Shown: positions 53,115-61,513 of the stretch, in pieces
Numbering within the stretch: position 1 is the first letter of the stretch
How the letters are laid out: the number at the start of each line of letters is the position of its first letter
Assembly: GCF_014195535.1 (NCBI RefSeq)
Contig: NZ_JACIBY010000001.1
Location: 1,098,395 to 1,162,394, forward strand
Reading direction: 5' to 3'
From: Runella defluvii
Lineage (GTDB): Bacteria; Bacteroidota; Bacteroidia; Cytophagales; Spirosomataceae
DNA: 64,000 nucleotides
Notes under the pieces: model-generated
What the model saw: the letters and a program-made list of their open reading frames with translations, nothing else
What the model was told of the DNA's origin: nothing
Database searches by the model: none
Position numbers and translations under genes: made by a program

Positions 53115-53216
53115 TGAAGATAGGTTTGAGGTTTAAAGTTGCGAAGATAGGTAAAACCAAAGCCTGATAAATGGGATGTTTTGAGTTAATTTTGCAGAAA
53201 TTTTAATTAAAAAATC

Positions 53217-53558
53217 ATGGCTCCTTTTTGGACAAAAACACTGGTTCGTGACGCACTTATTGCCGTTGGAACGAGCTTGCTTGTCACGGTATTTTGTTTT
53301 ATTGGCCCAACGATTCACACGCCTTTTCTGGTGGGAATGCTTTCGGCCTTGGGGCTAGGCTGGCTTCAGCCCAAGAAAGGCTGGCTTTTGGCCATTGAAC
53401 AAACGGTCTTAATTGCGGTGTTTTATTTTGCGTTCAATACGTTCAAAATCATGACTCCACATGATGCCGAAGCGACCCAATTTACCGCTTTATTGCAATT
53501 TTTCCCTGCGTTCACTGGAAGCTTTTTAGGAAGTTTTATTCGAAAAATATTCAAATAA
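53217..53558 (+). CDS. Small hydrophobic membrane protein of unknown function
   Basis: A 113-residue protein with three or four membrane helices (about 9-29, 34-50, 56-76, 90-108). No catalytic or binding motif is visible. It starts 102 bp from the divergent lipocalin gene. It is possibly a Bacteroidota-specific family; nothing further can be supported. Confidence 0.65.
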   Translation: MAPFWTKTLVRDALIAVGTSLLVTVFCFIGPTIHTPFLVGMLSALGLGWLQPKKGWLLAIEQTVLIAVFYFAFNTFKIMTPHDAEATQFTALLQFFPAFTGSFLGSFIRKIFK

Positions 53559-53698
53559 ACAAAGGCAATTGTTGGGGAGCAGCCTGTTCTACTATCCTGA
53601 TTATAATCAGTTTATCGGAAAAAGAATCGTAAAAAGTGCAACATTTTTTTTAATTTAGGCGTTAGCTTTTTTGTGAAATAGAAATGTGAATCTCGAAA

Positions 53699-54373
53699 AT
53701 GGAGTTTATGAAGTCATTACATGCCCGCCTATTTGGTTTTTTATTCGTACTTTCTTCCCTTACAGTCGCCGCCAAACCTCGCTTAACCACCTACAGTTCG
53801 TTGGTAACCATTTACCAAGAACTCAGCTTGGACGAAGCAGGACTTAGCCACAGTGTTTTTGACTATGCCATTCGCGGAGTTCAGAAAGTCAACCCCGCCA
53901 AAGCCATTCTGGCCATTGTGGATTTGAGCCAACCTTCGGTGAATAAGCGTTTGTACGTCATTGATTTGCTCAAACGTAAGCTTCTTTTTCGTACTTACGT
54001 GGCACATGGGCGCAATTCGGGAGATTTGTTTGCTCAAAAATTTTCTAATGAAGTCTCATCACTCCAATCGAGTTTAGGTTTTTACCAAACCTTGGGGACA
54101 TACCAAGGCAAACACGGCTTATCGCTGAAACTCAAAGGGCTTGAAAATGGCTTTAACACCAACGCCCTCGACCGTGCGGTGGTTATGCACGGCGCCGATT
54201 ACGTAAGTGAGGATTTTATTCGTAAAATTGGTCGTTTAGGGCGTAGTTTTGGCTGCCCAGCCGTGCCGTATGGCGTTCATAAAGACATCATCGAAACGCT
54301 CAAAAACGGGGCTTGCCTGTTTGTTTTTTCTCCCAATCAGAACTATTTGAAAAAGTCAACTTTTTTGCTGTGA
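53699..54373 (+). CDS. Murein L,D-transpeptidase catalytic domain protein, exported
   Basis: A 224-residue exported protein: signal peptide (about 4-25, ending VAA) and a catalytic domain similar to the murein L,D-transpeptidase (YkuD-like) group. The active-site region is VMHGADYVSE (His, about 160) and RSFGCPAVPY (Cys, about 184-185). It likely cross-links or modifies peptidoglycan in the periplasm. ATG 53699 is kept; the ATG three codons later is equally possible. Confidence 0.84.
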   Translation: MEFMKSLHARLFGFLFVLSSLTVAAKPRLTTYSSLVTIYQELSLDEAGLSHSVFDYAIRGVQKVNPAKAILAIVDLSQPSVNKRLYVIDLLKRKLLFRTYVAHGRNSGDLFAQKFSNEVSSLQSSLGFYQTLGTYQGKHGLSLKLKGLENGFNTNALDRAVVMHGADYVSEDFIRKIGRLGRSFGCPAVPYGVHKDIIETLKNGACLFVFSPNQNYLKKSTFLL

Positions 54374-54407
54374 TCCCAGCGCCTAGTTGCTAGACGCAAA
54401 AAACGAC

Positions 54408-55481
54408 TTAGATTTTATCTTTTTCAATGGCTTTTGAGGCGGAATTGGTCAACGCATGAACGCCCATCAATAAGGCTCCAAAGCGTTCGTCTTTGCTAAA
54501 TCCTTGTTTCCAGCGGGCATAAATCTGCTGAATGACAACGGTATTTTTGAACAAGCCAAACACATAGTAATACAAAATATTCGACAAATCGCGGCCGCTT
54601 TTTTCGGCGTAGCGGTCGGCAAATTCTTGGCGCGTTAGGTTACCAGGAAGCCACGTTAGGTTAAAACTTTTCTCAAAAGGGCCATCGGTCGCCTGTGCCC
54701 AGTAAGAAAGCGAGGTGCCTACGTCCATGAGTGGGTCGCCGACGGTGGTCATTTCCCAATCCAATACCGCCAAAATTTCGTTTAAATTCTGGGCATTTAG
54801 CACGACGTTATCGTACTTATAATCGTTGTGAATAAGGGTAGGGGGATTTTCAGCGGGAAGGTTTTCTACCAACCACTGATACACTTGCTCAAAAGCAGGC
54901 ACCTCGTCGGTTTGGGCGTTTTGATACCGACGATACCAGCCTTCTACTTGGCGCTGTACGTATCCTTCAGGTTTTCCAAGTTGAATCAAGCCCGTTTGCT
55001 GAATGTCTAAGCCGTGTAAAACCACCAAATTGTCCACCAATGCCTCCGAAAGTTGCCGCATGGTTGCTTCGCTCAAACCCAATTTGGGGGCAGAATGCGC
55101 CCTTAAAATTACACCTTGAACGCGCTCCATGACGTAAAATGGGCAATCGAGGACACTTTCATCGTCACAAAAAACAATAGGCGTAGGGATTTTGGTGTAC
55201 CCTGCCGCGTGCAGCATTGATAACACCCGAAACTCCCGCCCCATGTCATGCCCTCCTTTGATATTTTTAGCCCCAAATGGTGGGCGTCGCAGCACGAATT
55301 CTTTCCCTGTATCGGTTTTTAGGAAATAGGTCAAGTTGGAATAGCCTCCAGGAAACTGACTTACTTCCGTAACCGTCCCGATTGCGGGTACTTGCGCCCC
55401 AAAATAGGCATTGAGGTGGGATAAGTCAAGCTGCTCGCCTTCCCGTACTGAGGTTGGAGTATCGTTTTTGATGCTGGACAT
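54408..55481 (-). CDS. Phosphotransferase family (APH/ACAD10-11-like) protein
   Basis: A 357-residue kinase-fold protein. Motifs: VTEVSQFPGGYSNLTYFL (nucleotide loop), FVLRRPPFG (Lys/Arg), LIHNDYKYDNVVLN (catalytic loop HxDxxxxN, about 216-229) and AVLDWEMTTVGDPLMDVG (metal-binding DWE, about 239). The LIHNDYKxDN...DWE...GDPL...W pattern matches the ACAD10/11 kinase group, which phosphorylates 4-hydroxyacyl-CoAs for degradation, more than aminoglycoside kinases. It is 95 bp downstream of upp. The substrate is not proven. Confidence 0.85.
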   Translation of the reverse strand: MSSIKNDTPTSVREGEQLDLSHLNAYFGAQVPAIGTVTEVSQFPGGYSNLTYFLKTDTGKEFVLRRPPFGAKNIKGGHDMGREFRVLSMLHAAGYTKIPTPIVFCDDESVLDCPFYVMERVQGVILRAHSAPKLGLSEATMRQLSEALVDNLVVLHGLDIQQTGLIQLGKPEGYVQRQVEGWYRRYQNAQTDEVPAFEQVYQWLVENLPAENPPTLIHNDYKYDNVVLNAQNLNEILAVLDWEMTTVGDPLMDVGTSLSYWAQATDGPFEKSFNLTWLPGNLTRQEFADRYAEKSGRDLSNILYYYVFGLFKNTVVIQQIYARWKQGFSKDERFGALLMGVHALTNSASKAIEKDKI

Positions 55482-55576
55482 TAGGTAGCTGATTGTTGGA
55501 ATGAATGTTTATTTTTGGGATGAGCTCTCAGTGTAAACTTGCCCTTTGCGTATTTGCCCCTTGCTCATTTGTTTTT

Positions 55577-56221
55577 TTAAACTTTCGCGCCAAAGGACAA
55601 GTCGCCAGCATCACCCAAACCTGGCACGATGTAATAATGAGGGTCAAGTTTTTCGTCGATAGCACCAATCCAAAGACGACATTCTGGCATGCGGCTTTGC
55701 AGGTATTTTACCCCTTCGGGACTGGCAATGACGGCGGCAATGTGCGTTTGGGCAGGAATCCCAAACCGAAGGAGCGCATGATATACCTTTTCAATCGACC
55801 GACCTGTGGCCAGCATGGGATCCATCAGAATGAGCGTACGGTCTTGTAAATCAGGGGCGGTAATGTAGTCCATTTCTACTTGAAAATCCTCTTCCCCAAT
55901 GTGGTGGCCTCGGTACGCGCCAATGAACGCATTGTCGGCTTGATCAAAAATATTGAGAAAGCCTTGGTGAAACGGCAGACTTGCCCGTAAAATAGTGGCC
56001 AAAACGGGCGCTTGTCGCAACAGCCTAGTTTGAGCGATACCGAGGGGCGTAGTCACTTGAGCTTGACGGTATGGCAACGATTTAGAGATTTCATACGCCA
56101 AAAGTTCCCCCATTCGCTCAAGATTGCGTCGAAACTTCATGCGGTCTTGTTGAACGTCAACGTCACGAAGTTCGGCTAAAAAATGGTTGGCTACGGAGGG
56201 TTGTTGGGTCAAAACAAACAT
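55577..56221 (-). CDS. upp: Uracil phosphoribosyltransferase
   Basis: A 214-residue enzyme of pyrimidine salvage, making UMP from uracil and PRPP. The PRPP site is LILMDPMLATGRSIEKV (about 130-146), the uracil site is YYIVPGLGDAGDLSFG at the C-terminus (about 197-212), and the RASLPFHQG segment is also conserved. Length and motifs are normal. It precedes the phosphotransferase gene on the same strand. Confidence 0.95.
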   Translation of the reverse strand: MFVLTQQPSVANHFLAELRDVDVQQDRMKFRRNLERMGELLAYEISKSLPYRQAQVTTPLGIAQTRLLRQAPVLATILRASLPFHQGFLNIFDQADNAFIGAYRGHHIGEEDFQVEMDYITAPDLQDRTLILMDPMLATGRSIEKVYHALLRFGIPAQTHIAAVIASPEGVKYLQSRMPECRLWIGAIDEKLDPHYYIVPGLGDAGDLSFGAKV

Positions 56222-56357
56222 GAGTAAGTAGGTGGTTTGGTTTTAGGGCACTACATTTGCCGCGACGATAATACAAAGACATTCATAGAAAACCAAGTAC
56301 CCGTTGTAACAAAAAACAATGGAGTTTTGGGGATAGTAAAAGTTGAAAATTTTGGGG

Positions 56358-57155
56358 ATGAAAAAACTTATTTTTTTGCTTCTGGCAGGGGTGTTTGTCT
56401 TGTTGCTGGGCTGCAATCAGGCACCAAAACAGTCACATGCCGCAGGATTTGCGTTGACATTTGACGACCGTTATGTAGAAGAATGGACGCGACTTCGGCC
56501 ATTGCTAAAAAAATACGGTGCTAAGGCGACGTTTTACGTGACTCAGTTTGACAGTTTGAGCCCCAACGACGTTCGTCTATTGCACGAATTAGAGAGCGAC
56601 GGACACGAAATTGGAGCGCATGGTGCAGCCCATATCCGAGTATTGGATTGGATTAGAGGGGGAGGAGCTTTGGATGATTTTTACAAATTTGAAATAGAAG
56701 GCGAATTAAATGGAATGCGCAAAGCAGGTTTTCGGCCCGTTACGTTTGCGCACGTGGGGGGGCAACAAACGTGGTGGACCGACCGACGACTCTTGCGTGA
56801 TTATTTTAAACTCTTACGCGATGTTTCGATGACCGAGCGACATTTGCCTTTTATCACGATTCGTCAGCCAATTTTTGCCATCGACGATATTTATTATCAG
56901 TTTGATGGCTCACAAAAGGTTCACGCGTTGCTGATTGATCAATACACCCACCTGACTCGTTCACAATTGAAAGATGGCCTGATTCGGGCTAAAAACACCC
57001 ATTCTGTGCTCATGTTGTTGGGGCATCGTCCACTGTTTACGCCTTCGGAAGAACCCTACGCTTTTTCTGTACAATTGTTAGAAGAGTTTTTGCAAGACGC
57101 CCAACGCATGGGTCTTAAATCCTACACGATGCTTGAATTGGTCACGGCCAAATAG
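56358..57155 (+). CDS. Polysaccharide deacetylase-like lipoprotein
   Basis: A 265-residue predicted lipoprotein: signal ending VLLLGC with C19 as the lipid site. The NodB-like core has ALTFDDRYVEEW (Asp-Asp, about 32-38) and HEIGAHGAAHI (two His, about 83-93), the metal-binding triad of carbohydrate esterase family 4 enzymes. The second half differs from typical chitin or peptidoglycan deacetylases. It probably deacetylates an envelope or exogenous glycan. ATG 56358 is chosen over the TTG at 56343. Confidence 0.83.
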   Translation: MKKLIFLLLAGVFVLLLGCNQAPKQSHAAGFALTFDDRYVEEWTRLRPLLKKYGAKATFYVTQFDSLSPNDVRLLHELESDGHEIGAHGAAHIRVLDWIRGGGALDDFYKFEIEGELNGMRKAGFRPVTFAHVGGQQTWWTDRRLLRDYFKLLRDVSMTERHLPFITIRQPIFAIDDIYYQFDGSQKVHALLIDQYTHLTRSQLKDGLIRAKNTHSVLMLLGHRPLFTPSEEPYAFSVQLLEEFLQDAQRMGLKSYTMLELVTAK

Positions 57156-57185
57156 CGGGTGCGTTTGGGAAGGCCAAAAAACAAA

Positions 57186-57216
57186 AACGCCCCAAAACTT
57201 GTGGTTTTGAGGCGTT
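57186..57216 (-). terminator. Terminator of tRNA-Glu copy 2 (left copy)
   Basis: AACGCCCCAAAAC (57186-57198) and GTTTTGAGGCGTT (57204-57216) form a 13-bp stem with one G-T pair; on the minus strand it is followed by TTTGTTTT. It also serves the upstream deacetylase gene in the opposite sense less well. Confidence 0.8.
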
Positions 57217-57235
57217 ACGTTTCGCGCTGCGATTG

Positions 57236-57307
57236 TGACCCGTAGGGGAATCGAACCCCTGTTTCAACCGTGAAAGGGTCGTGTCCTAACCGCTAGACGA
57301 ACGGGCC
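57236..57307 (-). tRNA. tRNA-Glu (UUC), left copy
   Basis: A 72-nt cloverleaf on the minus strand. The acceptor arm is GGCCCGT/ACGGGTC, the anticodon loop is CTTTCAC (anticodon TTC, Glu), and the T arm has GGTTCGATTCC. The 3' CCA is not encoded. Its -7 element TACCTTTG (57347-57354) is present, but the -33 TTG (57370-57372) is only 15 bp away, so expression may be weaker than the right copy. Confidence 0.97.
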
Positions 57308-57425
57308 GACTGGTCTCATTGTTCGCTGCGTTTGTGAAACGTGGTGCAAAGGTACGATTATATTTTACACAAAAAACATTTGCACCAAAAATATTTTTAT
57401 TTTTTTGAAAGTACTCGAAAACAAA

Positions 57426-57456
57426 AACGCCCCAAAACTTGTAGTTTTGAGGCGTT
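57426..57456 (-). terminator. Terminator of tRNA-Glu copy 1 (right copy)
   Basis: The same 13-bp stem as at 57186, with a single base change in the loop (57443 A instead of G). It lies inside the duplicated segment. Confidence 0.8.
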
Positions 57457-57475
57457 ACGTTTCGCGCTGCGATTG

Positions 57476-57547
57476 TGACCCGTAGGGGAATCGAACCCCT
57501 GTTTCAACCGTGAAAGGGTCGTGTCCTAACCGCTAGACGAACGGGCC
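57476..57547 (-). tRNA. tRNA-Glu (UUC), right copy
   Basis: Identical in sequence to the left copy, 240 bp away. It lies in a 179-bp segment (57418-57596) that matches 57178-57356 at 178 of 179 positions. It has the better promoter (57587-57616) and is therefore probably the ancestral gene. Confidence 0.97.
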
Positions 57548-57586
57548 GACTGGTCTCATTGTTCGCTGCGTTTGTGAAACGTGGTG

Positions 57587-57616
57587 CAAAGGTACGCCGA
57601 TTTTTGACACTGTCAA
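57587..57616 (-). promoter_or_regulatory. tRNA-Glu right-copy promoter
   Basis: Minus strand TTG (57614-57616), 19-bp spacer, TACCTTTG (57587-57594). It is an exact Bacteroidota promoter. The -33 part lies outside the duplicated segment and is not shared by the left copy. Confidence 0.75.
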
Positions 57617-57696
57617 CAGTTAGATTATTATTTTTTTGGAAATAATTTTTTAATCACTGACAATCAGTAGATTTGGGTCAAGAAAAAAAGTAGAAC

Positions 57697-58053
57697 GTGA
57701 AGCATCTTTTAAAGGAAATCCCATTTAGGGTATCAGGAAGTCTTTGGATAGAAAGTGATGAGCAGCGATTTTTAGGGCCAGGTAGGGTAGAGTTGTTGGA
57801 GCGCATTGCCGAGACGGGTTCTATCAACCAAGCTGCCAAGCAAATGGGGATGTCGTATAAAAAAGCGTGGGAGATGGTCAATTCTTTAAATGCGCAAGCC
57901 CAAAAACCATTGGTAGTTACCCAAACAGGCGGGGAGAAGGGTGGCGGGACGACAGTGACGGAGGAAGCGTGGGTGTTAATCGCAGCTTATCGTCAAATTC
58001 GGGAGCGGTTTCAGCGTTTTTTAGAGGAAGAAAGTCAATTTTTAAGGGAATAA
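57697..58053 (+). CDS. ModE-type winged-helix regulator (N-terminal domain only), GTG start
   Basis: A 118-residue LysR/ModE-type HTH protein: FLGPGRVELLERIAETGSINQAAKQMGMSYKKAWEMVNSLN (cut: LLERIAETGSINQAA, MGMSYKKAWEMVNSLN) is the winged helix and TGGEKGGGTTVTEEA is the wing. Molybdate-binding TOBE domains of full-length ModE are absent, as in many bacterial short ModE proteins. It may regulate molybdate uptake or use, but no molybdate gene is visible. An in-frame TAG two codons upstream makes GTG 57697 the only start. Confidence 0.84.
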   Translation: MKHLLKEIPFRVSGSLWIESDEQRFLGPGRVELLERIAETGSINQAAKQMGMSYKKAWEMVNSLNAQAQKPLVVTQTGGEKGGGTTVTEEAWVLIAAYRQIRERFQRFLEEESQFLRE

Positions 58054-58065
58054 TTTCAGTAAGAG

Positions 58066-58096
58066 TTGACACTTATCAAAAAATAAAATACTTTTG
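58066..58096 (+). promoter_or_regulatory. tRNA-Pro promoter
   Basis: TTG (58066-58068), a 20-bp spacer and TACTTTTG (58089-58096) match the consensus exactly, 34 bp before the tRNA 5' end. Confidence 0.75.
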
Positions 58097-58130
58097 CTGC
58101 CACTTTTAGCGGAAGCTAACGGTAAAGTTT

Positions 58131-58204
58131 CGGGATATGGCGCAGTCCGGTAGCGTACTTGTCTGGGGGGCAAGGGGTCGTGGGTTCAAATCCCGCTATC
58201 CCGA
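58131..58204 (+). tRNA. tRNA-Pro (GGG)
   Basis: A 74-nt cloverleaf: acceptor CGGGATA/TATCCCG with discriminator A, anticodon loop CTGGGGG (anticodon GGG, Pro), T arm GGGTTCAAATCCC. The 3' CCA is not encoded. The DNA to its right (58.3-64 kb) is accessory in character, so the tRNA could be an integration site, but no repeat of its 3' end is visible in the window. Confidence 0.96.
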
Positions 58205-58217
58205 CAACTGAAAATCA

Positions 58218-58252
58218 AGCACTTACGATTAAAAAACGTAAGTGCTTTTTTA
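58218..58252 (+). terminator. tRNA-Pro terminator
   Basis: AGCACTTACG (58218-58227) and CGTAAGTGCT (58237-58246) pair perfectly, followed by TTTTTTATT. Confidence 0.88.
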
Positions 58253-58443
58253 TTGGTTTAAATATAGTTTAAACATTTTTCTTCTGGTTTAAACTGATGC
58301 CTGGGTAATAAATAACCAAAATCAACCAACTGCTTCATTTTAATTGGCCAACGCATCTAGGGAAAGTTGACTATTGTCTGAGAAAATTTGGGACTGGGCT
58401 AGGTAAAATTGTTAATTGGGACAAATTAGGCAAATACCTATGC
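58253..58443. other. Intergenic stretch with no recognised gene
   Basis: Between the tRNA-Pro terminator and the next terminator there are a few short direct repeats (TTTAAACAT/TTTAAACTG types) and no reading frame worth calling. It may hold the left boundary of the accessory region, but no attachment repeat is seen. Confidence 0.4.
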
Positions 58444-58479
58444 AAAAAAGCACGGACATTACGCTGTCCGTGCTTTTTT
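58444..58479. terminator. Strong bidirectional terminator before the small membrane protein gene
   Basis: AAAAAAGCACGGACA (58444-58458) and TGTCCGTGCTTTTTT (58465-58479) are perfectly complementary over 15 bp with a 6-nt loop. It lies directly after the stop of the minus-strand gene ending at 58481. Confidence 0.92.
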
Positions 58480-58480
58480 G

Positions 58481-58681
58481 TTAATCTAGTAGCCAATCTG
58501 CCTTCTTTTTTTGCCACCAATACACTACTCCTACTAATCCGAACAGTGTTAAGAGAATAAAAAACCAAGTTGACCAATTGGAGTCTGAAGGCTTTGAAGG
58601 AGCCGGTGCTTGAAAAGGCTTGGCGCTCAGCAAAAAACTATATTCTTGCTGAATCTGCGGAAATGAAGTTTGAGGAATCAT
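58481..58681 (-). CDS. Small single-pass membrane protein, 66 residues
   Basis: A 66-residue protein with a Pro/Ser-rich N-terminal half and one membrane helix (WSTWFFILLTLFGLVGVVYWW, about 36-56, shown here as WFFILLTLFGLVGVVYWW), then WQKKKADWLLD. Its start codon overlaps the stop of the upstream RHH-like gene by 4 bp (ATGA), so the two are translationally coupled. Function unknown; the coupling suggests it works with that DNA-binding-like protein. Confidence 0.7.
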   Translation of the reverse strand: MIPQTSFPQIQQEYSFLLSAKPFQAPAPSKPSDSNWSTWFFILLTLFGLVGVVYWWQKKKADWLLD

Positions 58682-59136
58682 TGTCTTTGAGGAATAAAGC
58701 TGTTAATTAAAATTGTAAAAATGTCCATTACCTGCTCAATGCGCAGTGTTTTTAAAGCACCCTCAGGAGTACGATAATTAAAAATTTGCCCTGCATAGCT
58801 TTCAAAAAGTTGAAGCATAATTGGGTCTTCTTCGTAAAAACTCAGTTGGGTTTTGTGCATGTCCAAGTCCGTTTCCAATGAAAACACCTCCTTCTCAAGC
58901 AATTGAATGTTTTCATTGGCATTTTTTAACTGGCTACTGTCTTCAACCTCCTGAGTATGTCGCAATGAGATGAGGGTTTCGACATACTCACTAAGTGTTA
59001 GACCACATTGATGCGCCTCCTGAGCAAGTTCAATTTTGGTTAAAGGTTCACACTTAAAACCTACTGTCACTTTGTTTCGAGCGTTTTCAAGTCCTTCCAA
59101 CTGTAAAGCTCTACCTTGATTTTGATGAAATATCAT
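58678..59136 (-). CDS. Ribbon-helix-helix-like protein with coiled coil (possible mobilisation accessory factor)
   Basis: A 152-residue protein. Residues about 22-60 (KVTVGFKCEPLTKIELA, GLTLSEYVETLISL) resemble a ribbon-helix-helix DNA-binding fold of the kind in MobC-type accessory and plasmid proteins. A coiled coil follows (about 70-105, LKNANENIQLLEKEVFSLE), then a C-terminal domain. ATG 59136 is chosen over GTG 59187. No relaxase is in the window. It forms a 4-bp overlapping pair with the small membrane protein. Confidence 0.65.
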   Translation of the reverse strand: MIFHQNQGRALQLEGLENARNKVTVGFKCEPLTKIELAQEAHQCGLTLSEYVETLISLRHTQEVEDSSQLKNANENIQLLEKEVFSLETDLDMHKTQLSFYEEDPIMLQLFESYAGQIFNYRTPEGALKTLRIEQVMDIFTILINSFIPQRQ

Positions 59137-59198
59137 TTTATTTTTATTTAGATTTGCTTCAAAACTAATTAACCCCAATCGCTCCACTGTGGATTAAG

Positions 59199-59208
59199 CA
59201 GGGTTAAT
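59199..59208 (+). repeat. CAGGGTTAAT, left copy of a 10-bp direct repeat
   Basis: The same 10-mer occurs at 62315-62324 in the same orientation. The two copies flank the plus-strand group of 59.3-62.25 kb. They could be an element boundary, but ten bases may also recur by chance in AT-rich DNA. Confidence 0.35.
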
Positions 59209-59320
59209 ACGAGTTGTTAGGTGTTAATTGAAATTAACCTCGTTTTTTATCACATAACCCTCCTCAACAACGTCATCTCCACTAAACCATTTTTTAGGGT
59301 TTTCTCATAGCCTAATTTGT

Positions 59321-60364
59321 ATGTCACGTAATTTATCGCCCCTTCTTATCATTGATCAAGCTAATCCAGAGCACTTTGTCAGTACCTACTCTGAATCATT
59401 TGCAGACTTTAACATTTGGGAACGTAAACATATTCAAGAGTGGATACGAAAAGAACCACGCATACTAGGAGAAGAATTATTTATAGTAACTATTGAATTT
59501 GATAGGTTTAAAGAGTCATCAGACCGACTAGATGTCTTGGCACTGGATAAAAAAGGAAATTTGGTAGTTGTCGAACTAAAGAGAGACGAATTTGCGGGCT
59601 ATGCCGACCTCCAAGCCCTCCGATATGCTGCAATGGTATCTTCAATGACTCTTGAAAACCTAATCCATTATGTAGTGGACTATCGGCGAAAGTATTATCA
59701 AGAATATGACTATAATTCTGATCGAGCTCTTGAAGAATTAAAAGAATTTGTGGAAAAGGACGACTTTAGTGAACTTTCTAACCGACCACGTATTATTCTG
59801 TGCTCTGAAAACTTTTCTTCAGAACTTACAACGACAGTTTTATGGCTTAACAAATGTAGCTTAGACATTACCTGCGTTAGAATTAGGCCCCACCGAGTTG
59901 GTGATAAAATTGTAGTCGTACCTAGCGTTATTATTCCCGTCCCCGAAGCCAAACAGTACTAAATCGAGGTGCAACGCAAAGAGGAAGCCAAACAAGATAG
60001 TTCGGCCCGTACCAAACGGCCTACTACCATAAAAATTTTGCTTGACAGCGGTAAGCTGAAAGCCAACGACCGTTTGATAATGGCAGGCTACTTACCTGAT
60101 TATGTAAAAGCAAAGTACAATGAACTTGACTCCTATTTTCAAGCAGAAATTACAGGCAAGCAGGGAAAGGCAAATGCAGTCAAGTGGCTACACGACGGGA
60201 ATGAGTACTCTATATCAAATCTAACTCAAATTATACTCACAGCCCTACATCCTGAAAATCAAAGTCCAACTGCAACCGCAGGAGGAAGCTATTGGAAACT
60301 ATTGGGAACGTTTCAAACCCTCTACGAATGGGCAGACGAAGTATGGAACGAACAAAATCAATAA
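59321..60364 (+). pseudogene. PD-(D/E)XK (NucS-like) nuclease fused to RAMA-like domain, split by an in-frame TAA
   Basis: The first part (59321-59962, 213 residues) is a PD-(D/E)XK nuclease fold: RLDVLALDKKGNLVVVELKRD with D71, E85 and K87. The second part (59969-60364) is in the same frame and contains LLDSGKLKANDRLIMAG ... WLHDGNEYSISNLTQIIL ... WKLLGTFQTLYEWAD, resembling a RAMA/DUF4357 domain found next to restriction enzymes. Only TAA (59960-59962) and two codons separate them, and TAA lies between PVPEAKQY and IEVQRKEEAK, a natural linker. It is a single ancestral gene with one nonsense mutation, unless the stop is read through or GTG 59969 restarts translation. The nuclease part is complete and could still act alone, for DNA cleavage in defence or repair. 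Confidence 0.75.
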
Positions 60365-60474
60365 TTCAGTCGATTAACTTACTACGACATTCTTTTATAA
60401 TTCAACGAATACATTGCTCCTAGAAGCGTATCAAATAACTATTAATCAAAAAACTAAATCTAATTTGCTCAAAA

Positions 60475-61368
60475 ATGAAACCCAACAAACCTAACACATA
60501 TTACCAGCCAAACGAAATAGATTCAGGATTCATTAACAGTCAACTATCATATTTTAAAAATGAATACCCACAAGACGTTTTAACTCTTTTTAAAGGCTCC
60601 CTAATGACGCTCTTAATTCAAAAGGAAATTGTAACAATTGCTTTTTCAGAGGAAAATGCTTCGATAATTGAACAATTAGATAAAGAAAATACTGCTGATT
60701 TAGCAGCTATGGCATTTTTTAGATATTGGTATGAGGGAGGAAAATTAGATCGGAAACCGTACATAACTCATTTTAGTGAATCTTGTGTAGTAAACAAAGA
60801 CGAGGAAATCTTCGGGTTTGACAGTTTCGATCTCTATTTCGCTCTTCGGCTTAATCTTACGGATTTGATGCAAGTGTTTTCATTTTTAGATTTTCAACTT
60901 GATAGAAATTTTGGGGGAGATTTTACACAATTCAAAGCGTATCTGGAACAATTAATAAGAAAATACAAACCTGTATTTTTGAAACCACTTATCATTGAAT
61001 CTGTCGAAAGTTGGCTAACTCAGGACAGAAAGCCCCTTCCAGATAAGACGATAACAAAAGTATCTGCTGAAAATGACTCCTTCAGTAAAAAATTAGAAAT
61101 AGGATTGCCCAAATTAAAGCCTAGAGATAAAAACGATGGTATCACAAGTCTAACCATAAACCAAACAGCTTTACTATTCAGCTTACTTAGAGAGCATAAG
61201 GTAATTTTTAAAGACGAAAGTTATCAGTCGAAAGAAAATATCTATAAAGCAATACAAGTACTCACTGGTTACAATAGGCAAAATATAAAAACTGCAATGC
61301 TCGATGACAAATTTTCTGAATCAGACAAAGAGGTAGTCCAAAATTTAATCAATAAATTAACTTTTTGA
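60475..61368 (+). CDS. Accessory protein of unknown function, 297 residues
   Basis: A 297-residue soluble protein, not recognised. The N-terminal two thirds are mostly helical with aromatic stretches (AAMAFFRYWYEGG, FDSFDLYFALRLN). The C-terminal about 75 residues (SLTINQTALLFSLLREHKVI, YKAIQVLTGYNRQNIKTAM) look like a helical domain common in Bacteroidota mobile-element proteins such as RteC-like regulators, but this is a resemblance only. Base composition is more AT-rich than the core genes. It lies 110 bp after the split nuclease. Confidence 0.65.
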   Translation: MKPNKPNTYYQPNEIDSGFINSQLSYFKNEYPQDVLTLFKGSLMTLLIQKEIVTIAFSEENASIIEQLDKENTADLAAMAFFRYWYEGGKLDRKPYITHFSESCVVNKDEEIFGFDSFDLYFALRLNLTDLMQVFSFLDFQLDRNFGGDFTQFKAYLEQLIRKYKPVFLKPLIIESVESWLTQDRKPLPDKTITKVSAENDSFSKKLEIGLPKLKPRDKNDGITSLTINQTALLFSLLREHKVIFKDESYQSKENIYKAIQVLTGYNRQNIKTAMLDDKFSESDKEVVQNLINKLTF

Positions 61369-61513
61369 TTTTCAAGAATTTACACACAAAAAAAGGCTAC
61401 AAATTTAAAAAGTAGCCCTACAAATCGACAAATAACCCCAAAAAACCCTAAAAACTTTGTGACGCTCGATTGGGAAAATGCCATTTAACTTAACCCCCTA
61501 ATTGAACGTTATA

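Noticed and set aside
61395..61417. GGCTAC/GTAGCC hairpin as a terminator of the 297-residue protein gene
   Set aside because: Only 6 bp of stem and no T-run on the plus strand; the T-run is on the minus strand, where no gene ends.
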